Assembly (NCBI RefSeq): GCF_010974825.1
Contig: NZ_JAAILA010000037.1
Span: 18,099-82,098, forward strand
Direction: 5' to 3'
Source: Aeromonas rivipollensis
Lineage (GTDB): Bacteria > Pseudomonadota > Gammaproteobacteria > Enterobacterales > Aeromonadaceae
DNA: 64,000 nt
Under the pieces are notes generated by a model that saw only the letters and a program-made list of their open reading frames with translations, had not been told where the DNA came from and searched no databases. The position numbers and the translations under genes are program-made. Positions 17,902-27,500 of this stretch are shown here, piece after piece. Each line of letters begins with the position of its first letter. Positions within the stretch are counted from its first letter, which is position 1.

Positions 17902-19002
17902 ATGTTGAAGTTGGCGCGACAGCAAATCCTGCTGGGACAATCGGTGACGACCAAGGCGGACGCCATCGCCCTGCTGGCAGGCAAATTGACCGAAGCGGGT
18001 CTGGTGGAAGCCGGTTATGTGGACGGCATGCTGGCGCGGGAAGCCCAGCACGCCACCTACCTTGGCAGCGGCATCGCCATTCCTCACGGCACCACGGACA
18101 CCCGCCATCTGGTCAAGAGCACCGGTGTCATGGTGGCCCAGTTCCCCCAGGGCATCGAGTGGGATGAGGGGCAGACTGCCTATGTGGCCATCGGCATCGC
18201 CGCCAAGTCCGACGAGCATCTGGGCATCTTGCGCCAGCTCACCCATGTGCTGGGTGACGAGCAGGCAGCCGCGCAATTGAGAGAGGCCACAGATGAAGAG
18301 ACCATCATCAACATCCTGACCGGCGCAACCGCGGCCAAAGAGGTGCAATATCTGCCCCTGGCGGACTTCCCGGCCGACGATCGCGACCAGCTGCTGCTGG
18401 GGGCCGCCGCCCGCGCCAAATCCGCCGGCTGGGGGGAGGCTGCCATGGTGACTTCCCTGCTGGCAAGCGAGCCCGCCTATCTGGGGGATGGCGTCTGGCT
18501 GGCCCGTACGCAAGCGGCCCAGACCGGCTGGGTGTTGGCGACCCCGAGCAACGCGCTCGGCGCAGGAGATCTGCCCGTCAGCGCCCTGTTGCTGCTGTGC
18601 GCCGCAGACAGCAGCCATCTGCCCCAGCTGGAGAACCTGGCCAAGTTGGCTGGCGCCGGTCAGCTCGGGACGCTCGCGGGCAGCGACGGATTGGCCATGC
18701 TGCAATCGGGCCCGGCCAGCGGTCTCTCCGACACCTTCACCATCATCAACCCCCATGGTCTGCACGCCCGCCCGGGCGCCATGCTGGTCAAGGTGGCCAA
18801 GGAGTTTGCATCCGACATCCGGGTGGCGAATCTGGATGGCAGCGGCGAAGCCGTCTCCGCCAAGAGCCTGATGAAGGTCATCGGCCTTGGGGTCAAGTGC
18901 GGTCACCGTCTCGCCTTCCGTGCCGAAGGGGCGGATGCCGAGGCTGCCCTCAAGGGCATAGGCGAGGCCATTGCCGCCGGTCTGGGCGAGGGGGCGCACT
19001 GA
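17902..19002 (+). CDS. fruB: FruB, fructose PTS EIIA-HPr fusion protein
   Basis: A 366-residue cytoplasmic phosphotransferase: EIIA-fructose domain (about 1-145) with the phosphorylated histidine H62 in IPHG, a middle receiver-like linker domain, and an HPr (FPr) domain (about 278-366) with NPHGLHARPGA and phosphohistidine H288. It carries phosphate from enzyme I to FruA. Length and domain order match E. coli FruB. First gene of fruBKA, overlapping fruK by one base (TGATG). Confidence 0.96.
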   Translation: MLKLARQQILLGQSVTTKADAIALLAGKLTEAGLVEAGYVDGMLAREAQHATYLGSGIAIPHGTTDTRHLVKSTGVMVAQFPQGIEWDEGQTAYVAIGIAAKSDEHLGILRQLTHVLGDEQAAAQLREATDEETIINILTGATAAKEVQYLPLADFPADDRDQLLLGAAARAKSAGWGEAAMVTSLLASEPAYLGDGVWLARTQAAQTGWVLATPSNALGAGDLPVSALLLLCAADSSHLPQLENLAKLAGAGQLGTLAGSDGLAMLQSGPASGLSDTFTIINPHGLHARPGAMLVKVAKEFASDIRVANLDGSGEAVSAKSLMKVIGLGVKCGHRLAFRAEGADAEAALKGIGEAIAAGLGEGAH

Positions 19003-19991
19003 TGGACATAGTCACCATCACCCTCAATCCCGCGCTGGATCTCACCACCCGCCTGGGCGCCATGAGCCTGGGGGAGGTGAACCTGGTGAGCGAGGCTTCC
19101 TTGCGCGCCGCAGGCAAGGGGATCAACGTCGCCATGGTCCTGAAAGATCTCGGCCGTGACGTGGGTCTGACCGGCTGGCTCGGGGCTGACAACCAGCAGA
19201 GCTTCGTCTCCCTCTTTGCCGAACGCTCACTGGCCGATCACTTCGTGCGTGTGGCGGGCAGCACCCGCATCAACGTCAAGATCTCCGAGCAATCGGGCCG
19301 GGTCACGGATCTCAATCTGCCGGGGCTTGAGGTGCACCAGGCGGAAGTGGCCGCGCTGGAGGCCGAGATAGAGAAACTGGCACCGCGCGCCGACTGGTTC
19401 GTGCTGGCGGGCAGCCTGCCCAAGGGGGTCGAGCCTGGCTACTGCGCCAAGCTCATCAGCCTGCTCAAGGCCAAGGGCAAGCAGGTGATCTTCGATTGCA
19501 GCGGCGCGGCCCTGAGCGAGGGCATCAAGGCGGCGCCGACCCTGGTCAAGCCCAATCTGGAAGAACTTGAGCAATGGGCAGGTCGCCCCATCAAGACCCT
19601 GAGCGATCAGGCCGACTGCGCCCGTGCCCTGCAGGCCGCCGGTATCCCCCATGTGGTGATCTCCAATGGCGCCGACGGCCTCATCTGGTTTGGCCCTGAT
19701 GCCGTCTGGCAGGCCATTCCGCCGCGGATGAATGTCGTCAGCACTGTGGGTGCCGGCGACTCCCTGGTGGCGGGTCTCGCTCATGGTCTCAGCCTTGGCT
19801 GGGCGCCAGAGCAGACCCTGCGCCTAGCGACCGCCGTCTCTGCCCTGGCGGTGAGCCAGGTAGCTGTCGGCTTTGACGATATCAAGGTGCTCACCCCCTT
19901 ACTCGAGCAGGTGCGCGTGCAGCGTCTGGATGACCTGGCACCGGCTCAATCCAATCCCCTTTCGATGACACACTCAGGAGATGCCCAATGA
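19002..19991 (+). CDS. fruK: FruK, 1-phosphofructokinase
   Basis: A 329-residue PfkB-family sugar kinase starting MDIVTITLNPALDLTT and containing GKGINVA near residue 40 and the ATP-site motif GAGDSLVAG near residue 250 with the catalytic aspartate. It phosphorylates fructose 1-phosphate, the product of FruA, to fructose 1,6-bisphosphate. It shares one base with fruB and four (ATGA) with fruA, indicating translational coupling. Confidence 0.96.
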   Translation: MDIVTITLNPALDLTTRLGAMSLGEVNLVSEASLRAAGKGINVAMVLKDLGRDVGLTGWLGADNQQSFVSLFAERSLADHFVRVAGSTRINVKISEQSGRVTDLNLPGLEVHQAEVAALEAEIEKLAPRADWFVLAGSLPKGVEPGYCAKLISLLKAKGKQVIFDCSGAALSEGIKAAPTLVKPNLEELEQWAGRPIKTLSDQADCARALQAAGIPHVVISNGADGLIWFGPDAVWQAIPPRMNVVSTVGAGDSLVAGLAHGLSLGWAPEQTLRLATAVSALAVSQVAVGFDDIKVLTPLLEQVRVQRLDDLAPAQSNPLSMTHSGDAQ

Positions 19992-21724
19992 AAGCAATTC
20001 TGGTTACGGCTTGCCCGGCGGGCATTGCCACCAGCTTTCTCGCTGCAAAACGGATAGAACAGCAGGCCAAGCTGGCGGGCTGGGAGCTCACCCTCGACGT
20101 CGGCTCCAGCGTGCAGCCCCGCCAGGTTCCCTCGAAAGAGCAGATTGCCACCGCCGACCTGGTGCTGGTAGTCGCTAGTGCCCCTGTGGATCTCGCCGCC
20201 TATGACGGCAAGCGCGTCTATCAGGGCAGCATGGATCTGGCGCTGCAGGATCCTGCCGCCCTGCTGGAGGCCGCCGCGAGCGGTGCCAGCCTCTATCGCC
20301 ATCAGGCCGCATCCGTGGTTGCCACTGCCGCTCCCAAGGCGACCACCGGTGCCAAGCGCATCGTTGCCGTCACAGCCTGCCCGACCGGCGTGGCCCACAC
20401 CTTTATGTCGGCGGAAGCGCTGGAGACCATGGCCAAGCAGCTGGGTCACCAGATCCGTGTCGAAACCCAGGGCTCGGTCGGTGCCCAGAATGCCCTGACT
20501 GCGGATGAGATCGCCGCCGCCGATCTGGTGTTCCTCGCTACCGACATCGAAGTGGACATGGCCCGCTTCGATGGCAAGCCCGTCTATCGCACCAGCACGG
20601 GGGCTGCGCTCAAGAAGACCCGCGAGGAGCTCGACAAGGCGTGGACAGAGGCGAAGACCTATCGCCACAGCGGCGCCGCCGCGGCCAAGAAAGAGGAGAA
20701 GGCCGGCCCCTACAAGCATCTGCTGACCGGTGTCTCCTTCATGCTGCCCATGGTGGTGGCCGGTGGCCTCATCATCGCGCTCTCCTTCATCTTCGGCATA
20801 GAGGCGTTCAAGGAAGAGGGTACCCTGGCGGCTGCCCTGATGAAGATTGGCGGCGGCTCTGCCTTCGCCCTGATGATCCCTGTACTGGCCGGCTACATCG
20901 CCTACTCCATCGCCGACCGTCCGGGTCTCGCCCCCGGCATGATTGGCGGTATGCTGGCAAGTTCGCTGGGCGCCGGTTTCCTCGGTGGCATAGTCGCCGG
21001 TTTCCTCGCCGGTTACAGCGCCAAGTACCTGAGTGACAAGGTGCGCCTGCCGGTGACCTTGGAAGCGCTCAAGCCCATCCTCATCATTCCGCTCTTTGCC
21101 AGCCTGTTTACCGGCCTGGTCATGATCTACGTGGTGGGTGGCCCAGTGGCCGGCATCATGAATGCCATGACCGAGTTCCTGAACAACATGGGCTCTGCCA
21201 ACGCCGTGCTGCTGGGTGTCATCATAGGCGCCATGATGTGCTTCGACATGGGTGGCCCGGTCAACAAGGCGGCCTACGCCTTCGGGGTCGGCCTGCTCGC
21301 CTCCAAGACCTATGCCCCCATGGCTGCCGTGATGGCCGCCGGCATGGTGCCGGCCCTGGGGATGGGGATAGCCACCTTCCTGGCCAGCAAGAAGTTCATC
21401 AAGGCGGAGCAGGAAGCGGGCAAGGCCTCCTTCGTGCTGGGTCTGTGCTTCATCTCCGAGGGGGCCATTCCCTTCGCGGCCAAGGATCCGATGCGGGTCA
21501 TCCCGGCCTGCATGGTGGGCGGTGCCCTGACAGGTGCGCTTTCCATGCTGTTCGGTTGCGAACTGGTGGCGCCCCACGGCGGTCTGTTCGTGCTCTTCAT
21601 CCCGAACGCCATCAGCCACGTGATGATGTACATACTGGCGATTGCCGCAGGCTCGCTCCTGACCGGGGTCTCCTACGCCATGCTCAAGCGCGGCGAGGAG
21701 CAGGCCAAGCTGGCAACGGCCTGA
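19988..21724 (+). CDS. fruA: FruA, fructose PTS permease EIIBC
   Basis: A 578-residue membrane permease. Two EIIB-type domains occur in tandem (TACPAGIATS with C9, and TACPTGVAHT with C131; the second is the active type), followed from about residue 240 by the EIIC channel with about nine membrane helices (LTGVSFMLPMVVAGGLIIAL onward). It imports fructose as fructose 1-phosphate using phosphate from FruB. Four-base overlap with fruK. The long reading frame on the other strand here is a shadow of GC-rich codons. Confidence 0.96.
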   Translation: MKAILVTACPAGIATSFLAAKRIEQQAKLAGWELTLDVGSSVQPRQVPSKEQIATADLVLVVASAPVDLAAYDGKRVYQGSMDLALQDPAALLEAAASGASLYRHQAASVVATAAPKATTGAKRIVAVTACPTGVAHTFMSAEALETMAKQLGHQIRVETQGSVGAQNALTADEIAAADLVFLATDIEVDMARFDGKPVYRTSTGAALKKTREELDKAWTEAKTYRHSGAAAAKKEEKAGPYKHLLTGVSFMLPMVVAGGLIIALSFIFGIEAFKEEGTLAAALMKIGGGSAFALMIPVLAGYIAYSIADRPGLAPGMIGGMLASSLGAGFLGGIVAGFLAGYSAKYLSDKVRLPVTLEALKPILIIPLFASLFTGLVMIYVVGGPVAGIMNAMTEFLNNMGSANAVLLGVIIGAMMCFDMGGPVNKAAYAFGVGLLASKTYAPMAAVMAAGMVPALGMGIATFLASKKFIKAEQEAGKASFVLGLCFISEGAIPFAAKDPMRVIPACMVGGALTGALSMLFGCELVAPHGGLFVLFIPNAISHVMMYILAIAAGSLLTGVSYAMLKRGEEQAKLATA

Positions 21725-21747
21725 CTGGCATCCCTCCGATGAATGAC

Positions 21748-21776
21748 AAGGCGGCCTGCGGGCCGCCTTTTGTTTT
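21748..21776 (+). terminator. terminator of fruBKA
   Basis: AAGGCGGCC (21748-21756), loop TGCG, GGCCGCCTT (21761-21769), then TTGTTTT. It lies 24 bp after fruA. Confidence 0.9.
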
Positions 21777-21804
21777 GGTGGGCAGAAGGAGGGTAGGGAA
21801 GGGG

Positions 21805-22056
21805 TCAGAAATCCCAGCCGGGTTGCGATGGCGGCTCGACGGGGTCACCCTCTCTGGCCTTGCGGCGGGCGGCGTCGACCCGCGCCTTGCGGTTACGGCA
21901 CAGGCGCATCACCTCCTGCTGCTGAGTCGGTGTCATGACCTGCCAGTTGAATCGCTCTTCCCGGCTGCGCAGGCACCCCTTGCAATATCCCTTGTTGTTC
22001 ACTTCGCAGACCCCGACACAGGGGCTTGTCAGGGGGAAGATTTCGAGCTGTTCCAT
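21805..22056 (-). CDS. DUF1289 small protein
   Basis: An 83-residue protein of the DUF1289 family: S-P-C-V-G-V-C near the start, G-Y-C-K-G-C-L-R-S-x-E-E at about 23-34 and W at 38. The four or five cysteines suggest a metal site. The start at 22056 is chosen from GAGAGG about 8 nt upstream and from the family's usual N-terminus. Divergent from mltA. Function unknown; family members often sit beside housekeeping genes. Confidence 0.88.
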   Translation of the reverse strand: MEQLEIFPLTSPCVGVCEVNNKGYCKGCLRSREERFNWQVMTPTQQQEVMRLCRNRKARVDAARRKAREGDPVEPPSQPGWDF

Positions 22057-22206
22057 CCACGACCTCTCACATCTTGTCACCTTGTTATAACCCAGAAGAT
22101 CCCCTTTGGAGAAATAGGGCGCCCGGGGGCGGATGGCGTTTGCTTTCCCCCGGCAAATTTGGCATCTTCCCCGCCGAACATGATGCTCGGTGTTATATGA
22201 GGACAT

Positions 22207-23358
22207 ATGAATAAACATGCGTACTGGCTTGCCGCCGCCGTCGTGGGGCTGGCCGGTTGTGCGGGCAACCCTGAACCCGCCAAGGTGCCCCAGAAGAAGG
22301 CGGAATCCGGATGTTTTCTGAACTGCGAGGTGCCCGAGAATCTGGGCAAGCAGTATCTGGATGGTGCCCTGCCCGGGGATCTGGTGAGGGTGGAGCGGGT
22401 CAACAGCCGTCAGGGGTCGGATTTTAGCAAGTTCGGCCCCCAGAGCCGGCTGGTGCTGGAGCGCTCCGGCAAGATGACCCGCCGCTATGGCGAGCTCTAT
22501 CGTCAGCTCTCCCGCTGGGTGGCCAATGGCGGTGATCCGGCCCATATCACCCAGTACGGCATCAGCCTGGCCCAGCTCGGCGGTGCCGATCGCATGGGCA
22601 ACGTGCTCTTCACCGGCTACTACTCGCCGGTGCTGGAGGTGCGCCACCGCCCGGATGCCAAGTACAAGTACCCCATCTATGCCATGCCCAAGTGCGGTGG
22701 CCGCTGCCCGAGTCGTGCCGAGATCCATCAGGGGGCCCTGGCCAACCGTGGGCTGGAGCTGGGTTATAGCAAGTCCCTCATCGACAACTTCCTGATGGAT
22801 GTGCAGGGCTCCGGCTTCGTGCACTACGGGGATGACGACAGGTTGCAGTACCTCGGCTACGGCGGCAAGAACGGCCACGGCTACGTGAGCATAGGTCGGG
22901 TGCTGATCGATCGGGGCGAGGTGCCCAAGGAGCAGATGTCCATGAAGGCCATCAAGGAGTGGGCGAACCGCCAGCCGGAGGCGAACGTCAAGGAGCTGGT
23001 GGAGCAGAACCCCTCCTACGTCTTCTTCGAACGTCGCCCCACCAACGACGTGGTGGGCGCCGCCGGCATTCCGCTGCTGCCCATGGCGGCAGTGGCCGCC
23101 GACAAGACGCTGCTGCCCATGGGGACACCTATCCTCGCGGAAGTGCCGCTGCTCGACAAGGCGGGCAACTGGACCGGCAAACACCAGCTGCGCCTGCTGA
23201 TCGCGCTGGATGTGGGCGGCGCCGTGAAGAAGGGTCACCTCGATCTCTATCACGGCATGGGGGAGAAGGCCGGTGTGGCCGCCGGTCACTACAAGCACTT
23301 TGGCCGGGTCTGGAAGCTGGGCCTGCACCAGGGGCCGACTGCCGCGCCCTGGTTATGA
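22207..23358 (+). CDS. mltA: MltA, membrane-bound lytic murein transglycosylase A
   Basis: A 383-residue outer-membrane lipoprotein: signal peptide with lipobox LAGC (C18), then the MltA domain with TGYYSPVLE, the Q-G-S-G-F-V insertion, and the 3D domain with the catalytic aspartate (D335 in ALDVGGAVKKG) near the C-terminus. It cleaves peptidoglycan to 1,6-anhydro muropeptides during wall turnover. Monocistronic with a bidirectional terminator. Confidence 0.95.
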   Translation: MNKHAYWLAAAVVGLAGCAGNPEPAKVPQKKAESGCFLNCEVPENLGKQYLDGALPGDLVRVERVNSRQGSDFSKFGPQSRLVLERSGKMTRRYGELYRQLSRWVANGGDPAHITQYGISLAQLGGADRMGNVLFTGYYSPVLEVRHRPDAKYKYPIYAMPKCGGRCPSRAEIHQGALANRGLELGYSKSLIDNFLMDVQGSGFVHYGDDDRLQYLGYGGKNGHGYVSIGRVLIDRGEVPKEQMSMKAIKEWANRQPEANVKELVEQNPSYVFFERRPTNDVVGAAGIPLLPMAAVAADKTLLPMGTPILAEVPLLDKAGNWTGKHQLRLLIALDVGGAVKKGHLDLYHGMGEKAGVAAGHYKHFGRVWKLGLHQGPTAAPWL

Positions 23359-23407
23359 CCCTGTGAGGGTTCGGGCGCCTGCGCAGGGCGCCCTGATCAG
23401 ATGACCC

Positions 23408-23445
23408 AACAAAAAGCCGCCGGATTGCTCCGGCGGCTTTTTGTT
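23408..23445. terminator. bidirectional terminator between mltA and yfaE
   Basis: AAAAAGCCGCCGGA (23411-23424), loop TTGC, and TCCGGCGGCTTTTT (23429-23442), flanked by CAAC and GTTG that lengthen the stem. A and T tracts on both sides fit both convergent genes. Confidence 0.93.
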
Positions 23446-23470
23446 GGGTGCGATTCCACCTTGGGTGGGG

Positions 23471-23791
23471 TCAATCCTTCTGGATATCCAGCCGGATGGC
23501 ACCCATAGGTCGGCAGCAGCAGGGCAGGCACTCCCCTGGGGAGACAAACGCCAGCGGCACATTGGGATAGTGCACAGAGCCTGCCAGCAGCGGGGTACGG
23601 CAGGCGCCGCAATAGCCGCTGCGGCACTGGAACTCCACCCTGTGACCGTGGCGCTCCAGGGTATCCAACAGGCTCTCGCCGGGATGAGCGTGCAGGACGC
23701 CATCCTGGGTATGCACCCGTGGCGAACCCGCCTCGCTCTGCGCGGAGGCAGAGCAGGGGGCAGGGGGTAGCATGTTGGTGGCGTCACTCAC
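23471..23791 (-). CDS. yfaE: YfaE-type 2Fe-2S ferredoxin for ribonucleotide reductase
   Basis: A 106-residue plant-type ferredoxin with the cluster ligands in CRSGYCGACRTP and the later CLPCCC. In E. coli YfaE supplies electrons that maintain the diferric-tyrosyl cofactor of NrdB, and it follows nrdB there too. The start is a GTG at 23791 (36 bp after nrdB) without a good ribosome site; an in-frame ATG at 23773 is an alternative. About 20 residues longer than E. coli YfaE at the N-terminus. Confidence 0.9.
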   Translation of the reverse strand: MSDATNMLPPAPCSASAQSEAGSPRVHTQDGVLHAHPGESLLDTLERHGHRVEFQCRSGYCGACRTPLLAGSVHYPNVPLAFVSPGECLPCCCRPMGAIRLDIQKD

Positions 23792-23827
23792 GGCGCGACG
23801 TCACCGAGGTCATCAGGGTAAACCTCA

Positions 23828-24961
23828 TCACAGCTCGAAGTCACCGAGATCGTCTGCATGCACTTCGCTATCGATCTGGCCGACCAGGTAGGAGCTCACT
23901 TCCACTTCCTGGGGGGCGACCTGCACGTTGTCGGACGACAACCAGGTGTTGATCCAGGGGATGGGGTTTTGCTTGGCGCCGGCGAAGGCTGGCTGCAGAC
24001 CGACCGCACTCATGCGCAGGTTGGTGATGTACTCCACGTACTGGCAGAGGATGTCCTTGTTCAGGCCTATCATGGAGCCGTCCTGGAACAGGTACTCGGC
24101 CCACTCCTTCTCCTGAATGGCGGCTTCCTTGAAGATCTCGAAGCAGGCTTGCTCGCACTCGGCGGCGATCTCCGCCATCTCGGGATCGTCCTGGCCGGTG
24201 CGCATCAGGTTCAGCATATGCTGGGTGCCGGTCAGGTGCAGGGCCTCGTCGCGGGCGATCATCTTGATGATCTTGGCGTTGCCTTCCATCAGCTCGCGCT
24301 CGGCGAAGGCAAAGGAGCAGGCGAAACTGACGTAGAAGCGGATCGCCTCCAGGGCATTGACGCTCATCAGGCACAGATAGAGCTTCTTCTTCAACCCACG
24401 CAGGGTGATGGTCAGCTCGCGCTCGCCCACCCTGTGGGTGCCTTCCCCGTGCAGGTGGTAGAGGGCGGTCGCCTCGATCAGATCGTCGTAGTAGTGGCTG
24501 ATGGAGCCGGCACGCTTCAAGATCTGCTCGTTGGTGATGATGTCGTCGAACACCTGTCCCGGATTGTTGACGATGTTGCGGATGATGTGGGTGTAGGAGC
24601 GAGAGTGAATGGTCTCGGAGAAGGCCCAGGTCTCGATCCAGGTCTCCAGCTCCGGGATGGAGACCAGCGGCAGCAGCGCCACGTTCGGGCTGCGACCCTG
24701 GATGGAATCCAGCAGAGTCTGGTACTTCAGGTTGGAGATGAAGATGTGCTGCTCGTGGGGCGGCAGGGCCTGGTAGTCGATGCGATCGTGGGACACATCC
24801 ACCTCTTCCGGACGCCAGAAGAAGGAGAGTTGCTTCTCGATCAACCGCTCGAAGATGTCGTGCTTTTGCTGATCATAACGGGCCACGTTGACCGACTGGC
24901 CGAAGAACATCGGCTCCTTGAGCTGGTCGTTCTGGGTCTGGCAGAAAGTTGAATAAGCCAT
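23828..24961 (-). CDS. nrdB: NrdB, class Ia ribonucleotide reductase beta subunit
   Basis: A 377-residue protein colinear with E. coli NrdB ([12 protein letters not shown] start). It holds the diiron/tyrosyl radical cofactor: metal ligands in the ExxH helices ([11 protein letters not shown] and [12 protein letters not shown]) are intact, and the acidic C-terminal tail that docks on NrdA ends DDLGDFEL. It passes a radical to NrdA for deoxynucleotide synthesis. Second gene after nrdA. Confidence 0.97.
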   Translation of the reverse strand: MAYSTFCQTQNDQLKEPMFFGQSVNVARYDQQKHDIFERLIEKQLSFFWRPEEVDVSHDRIDYQALPPHEQHIFISNLKYQTLLDSIQGRSPNVALLPLVSIPELETWIETWAFSETIHSRSYTHIIRNIVNNPGQVFDDIITNEQILKRAGSISHYYDDLIEATALYHLHGEGTHRVGERELTITLRGLKKKLYLCLMSVNALEAIRFYVSFACSFAFAERELMEGNAKIIKMIARDEALHLTGTQHMLNLMRTGQDDPEMAEIAAECEQACFEIFKEAAIQEKEWAEYLFQDGSMIGLNKDILCQYVEYITNLRMSAVGLQPAFAGAKQNPIPWINTWLSSDNVQVAPQEVEVSSYLVGQIDSEVHADDLGDFEL

Positions 24962-24996
24962 GGTGATTTGAATGTCTTGAATGAGAGGAAACAGGA

Positions 24997-25021
24997 GGGC
25001 GGGAGCTTCATGCTCCCGCCC
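24997..25021 (-). repeat. intergenic hairpin between nrdA and nrdB
   Basis: A perfect 10-bp stem (GGGCGGGAGC and its complement) with loop TTCAT in the 82-bp nrdA-nrdB gap. No T run follows on either strand, so it is more likely an mRNA stability or processing element that tunes the NrdA/NrdB ratio than a terminator. Confidence 0.6.
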
Positions 25022-25043
25022 GGTTCATCAGATCGTGCTGGAC

Positions 25044-27311
25044 TTATATTTTACAAGCCCCGCCGGCGCAACCGTCGTCTTGCAGATCGGTCTGGGCATC
25101 GTCCGCACCATCACGGGTGTTGTGATAGTAGAGGGTCTTGAGGCCGTATTTGTAGGCGGTCAGCAAGTCCTTGAGCAGCTGCTTCATCGGGACCTTGTTG
25201 CCTTCGAAACGGGCCGGGTCGTAGTTGGTGTTGGCGGAGATCGCCTGATCCACAAACTTCTGCATGATACCGACCAGCTGCAGGTAACCGTCGACGCTCG
25301 GCTGCTTCCACAGCAGTTCGTACTGATCCTTCAGGCGATGGTACTCGGGCACCACCTGCTTGAGGATGCCGTCCTTGGAGGCCTTGACCGACACCAGGCC
25401 GCGCGGTGGCTCTATGCCGTTGGTGGCATTGGAGATCTGGCTGGAGGTCTCGCTCGGCATCAGGGCGGTCAGGGTGGAGTTGCGCAGACCCACCGTCTTT
25501 ATCTCTTCACGCAGGCTTTCCCAGTCCAGGTGCAGCGGCTCGTTGCACAGCACATCCAGATCCTTTTTATAGGTATCTATGGGGAGGATACCCTGGGCGT
25601 AGGTGGTCTCGTTGAAGGCCGGGCAGGGGCCGAACTCGCGGGCCAGCTGCACGGATGCCTTCAGAAGGTAGTACTGGATCGCCTCGAAGGTGCGGTGGGT
25701 CAGGGCCAGACCTGAGCCGTCGGAGTAGCGGGCGCCGTTCTTGGCCAGGTAGTAGGCGTAGTTGATGACGCCTATCCCCAGGGTGCGGCGGTTCATGCTG
25801 CCCTTCATCGCGGCCTTGAGCGGGTAGTCCTGATAGTCGAGCAGGGCATCCAGGGCGCGCACCGCCAGATCCGCCATCTCTTCCAGGTCTTCCAGCTTCT
25901 CGATGGCGCCGAGGTTGAAGGCAGAGAGGGTGCACAGGGCGATTTCGCCCTCTTCGTCATCCACGTTGTTGAGCGGCTTGGTGGGCAGCGCAATCTCGAG
26001 ACAGAGGTTGGACTGGCGCACCGGCGCCACGCTCGGATCGAAGGGGCTGTGGGTGTTGCAGTGATCCACGTTCTGGATGTAGATGCGACCGGTACCGGCG
26101 CGCTCCTGCATCATCAGGGAGAAGAGATCCACCGCCTTGAGGGTCTTCTTGCGAATTGACGGGTCTTGCTCGTACTTGACGTAGAGCTGCTCGAACTTGT
26201 CCTGATCCGCGAAGAAGGCGTCGTACAGACCCGGCGCATCGGAGGGGGAGAACAATGTGATGTCGCCACCCTTGATGAGGCGCTGGTACATCAGCTTGTT
26301 GATCTGCACCCCGTAGTCCATGTGACGGACCCGGTTCTCTTCCACGCCGCGGTTGTTCTTCAGGACCAGCAGGCTCTCCACCTCTGTGTGCCACAGCGGG
26401 TAGAAGAGGGTGGCGGCACCGCCGCGCACGCCGCCCTGGGAGCAGCACTTCACGGCAGTCTGGAAGTACTTGTAGAAGGGGATGCAGCCGGTGTGGAAGG
26501 CTTCGCCGCCACGGATGGGGCTGCCCAGGCCACGGATGCGGCCGGCGTTGATGCCGATGCCTGCGCGCTGGGAGACGTAGCGCACAATGGCGCTGGCGGT
26601 GGCATTGATGGAATCCAGGCTGTCATCGCACTCGATCAGCACGCAGGAGCTGAACTGACGAGTCGGGGTGCGCACGCCGCTCATGATGGGGGTGGGCAGG
26701 GAGATCTTGAAGGTCGAGACCGCATCGTAGAAACGCTTGATGTAGTCCAGACGGGTATCTTTCGGATACTTGGAGAAGAGGCAGGCCGCCACCAGTATGT
26801 AGAGGAACTGCGGGCTCTCGTAGATCTCGCCGGTGACGCGGTTCTGCACCAGGTACTTGCCTTCGAGCTGCTTGACGGCAGCGTAGGAGAAGTCCATGTC
26901 ACGCCAGTGGTCCAGGTAGCCGTTCAGCTCCTCGAATTCGGCCTGGGTGTAGTCGGTCAGCAGGTGCTTGTCGTACTTGCCCATGTCTACCAGACGGGCG
27001 ACGTGCTGGTAGAGGTGGGGCGGCTCGAACTGGCCGTAGGCCTTCTTGCGCAGGTGGAAGATGGCCAGGCGGGCGGCCATGTACTGGTAATCCGGGCTCT
27101 GTTCGGAGATCAGGTCAGCAGCGGCCTTGATGACGGTTTCGTGGATATCGGCGGTACGGATACCGTCATAGAACTGGATGTGGGACTTGAGCTCCACCTG
27201 GGAGACCGACACATTGTCGAGCTTCTCGGCAGCCCAGTCGAGCACGCGGTGAATTTTATCCAGATCGATGGGTTCTTTGTGGCCGTTACGCTTCGTCACA
27301 AACAAGTTCAT
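25044..27311 (-). CDS. nrdA: NrdA, class Ia ribonucleotide reductase alpha subunit
   Basis: A 755-residue catalytic subunit with an N-terminal ATP-cone (VTKRNGHKEPIDLDKIHRV), the active-site region (SSCVLIE, NLCLEIALP, cysteine in ALCTLSAFNLGAI), and a C-terminal redox cysteine pair (GCAGGACKI). It reduces NDPs to dNDPs and has allosteric control by ATP and dNTPs. The start at 27311 (MNLFVTKRNG) aligns with E. coli NrdA and is preceded by AAGG; an ATG 48 bases upstream has no support. Confidence 0.97.
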   Translation of the reverse strand: MNLFVTKRNGHKEPIDLDKIHRVLDWAAEKLDNVSVSQVELKSHIQFYDGIRTADIHETVIKAAADLISEQSPDYQYMAARLAIFHLRKKAYGQFEPPHLYQHVARLVDMGKYDKHLLTDYTQAEFEELNGYLDHWRDMDFSYAAVKQLEGKYLVQNRVTGEIYESPQFLYILVAACLFSKYPKDTRLDYIKRFYDAVSTFKISLPTPIMSGVRTPTRQFSSCVLIECDDSLDSINATASAIVRYVSQRAGIGINAGRIRGLGSPIRGGEAFHTGCIPFYKYFQTAVKCCSQGGVRGGAATLFYPLWHTEVESLLVLKNNRGVEENRVRHMDYGVQINKLMYQRLIKGGDITLFSPSDAPGLYDAFFADQDKFEQLYVKYEQDPSIRKKTLKAVDLFSLMMQERAGTGRIYIQNVDHCNTHSPFDPSVAPVRQSNLCLEIALPTKPLNNVDDEEGEIALCTLSAFNLGAIEKLEDLEEMADLAVRALDALLDYQDYPLKAAMKGSMNRRTLGIGVINYAYYLAKNGARYSDGSGLALTHRTFEAIQYYLLKASVQLAREFGPCPAFNETTYAQGILPIDTYKKDLDVLCNEPLHLDWESLREEIKTVGLRNSTLTALMPSETSSQISNATNGIEPPRGLVSVKASKDGILKQVVPEYHRLKDQYELLWKQPSVDGYLQLVGIMQKFVDQAISANTNYDPARFEGNKVPMKQLLKDLLTAYKYGLKTLYYHNTRDGADDAQTDLQDDGCAGGACKI

Positions 27312-27407
27312 TGGCTGATGACCTTTAGTTGATTCCCGAAAAACCATGGCGCCACGCATCCAAGGTTCCCTTCTCTAGGGTGGCCTGGGGGCGAAGTGCG
27401 CCATGAA

Positions 27408-27452
27408 TCACAAGATATAGTGTTATTTTAAATTCGAACTACAAGATAGTGA
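27408..27452 (-). promoter_or_regulatory. NrdR-like boxes at the nrdA promoter
   Basis: At 27408-27423 the sequence TCACAAGATATAGTGT matches the NrdR box consensus (ACACWATATATWGTGT) at most positions. A weaker copy with ACAAGATAGTG lies at 27441-27451, 31 bp away measured from the shared ACAAGATA, which is three helical turns as in known NrdR operator pairs. Between them, on the minus strand, TTAAAAT could be a -10 element. This predicts repression of nrdAB by NrdR when dATP is abundant. Confidence 0.65.
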
Positions 27453-27473
27453 GGTCGGCACGGCATTGCAATC

Positions 27474-27500
27474 TGTGGATAACGCATTAGCTGTGGATAA
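27474..27500 (-). promoter_or_regulatory. two DnaA boxes upstream of nrdA
   Basis: TGTGGATAA occurs at 27474-27482 and again at 27492-27500; both are perfect reverse complements of the DnaA box TTATCCACA, 18 bp apart in the same orientation. In E. coli DnaA binds upstream of nrdAB and links dNTP supply to replication initiation. The remaining stretch up to 27720 shows no gene. Confidence 0.85.

Noticed and set aside
19946..21619. 557-codon frame opposite fruA
   Set aside because: Shadow of the FruA codons, rich in His, Gly and Gln without domain structure.
22057..23328. Long upstream extension of the DUF1289 frame across mltA
   Set aside because: Lies antisense to mltA; the ribosome site and family N-terminus place the start at 22056.
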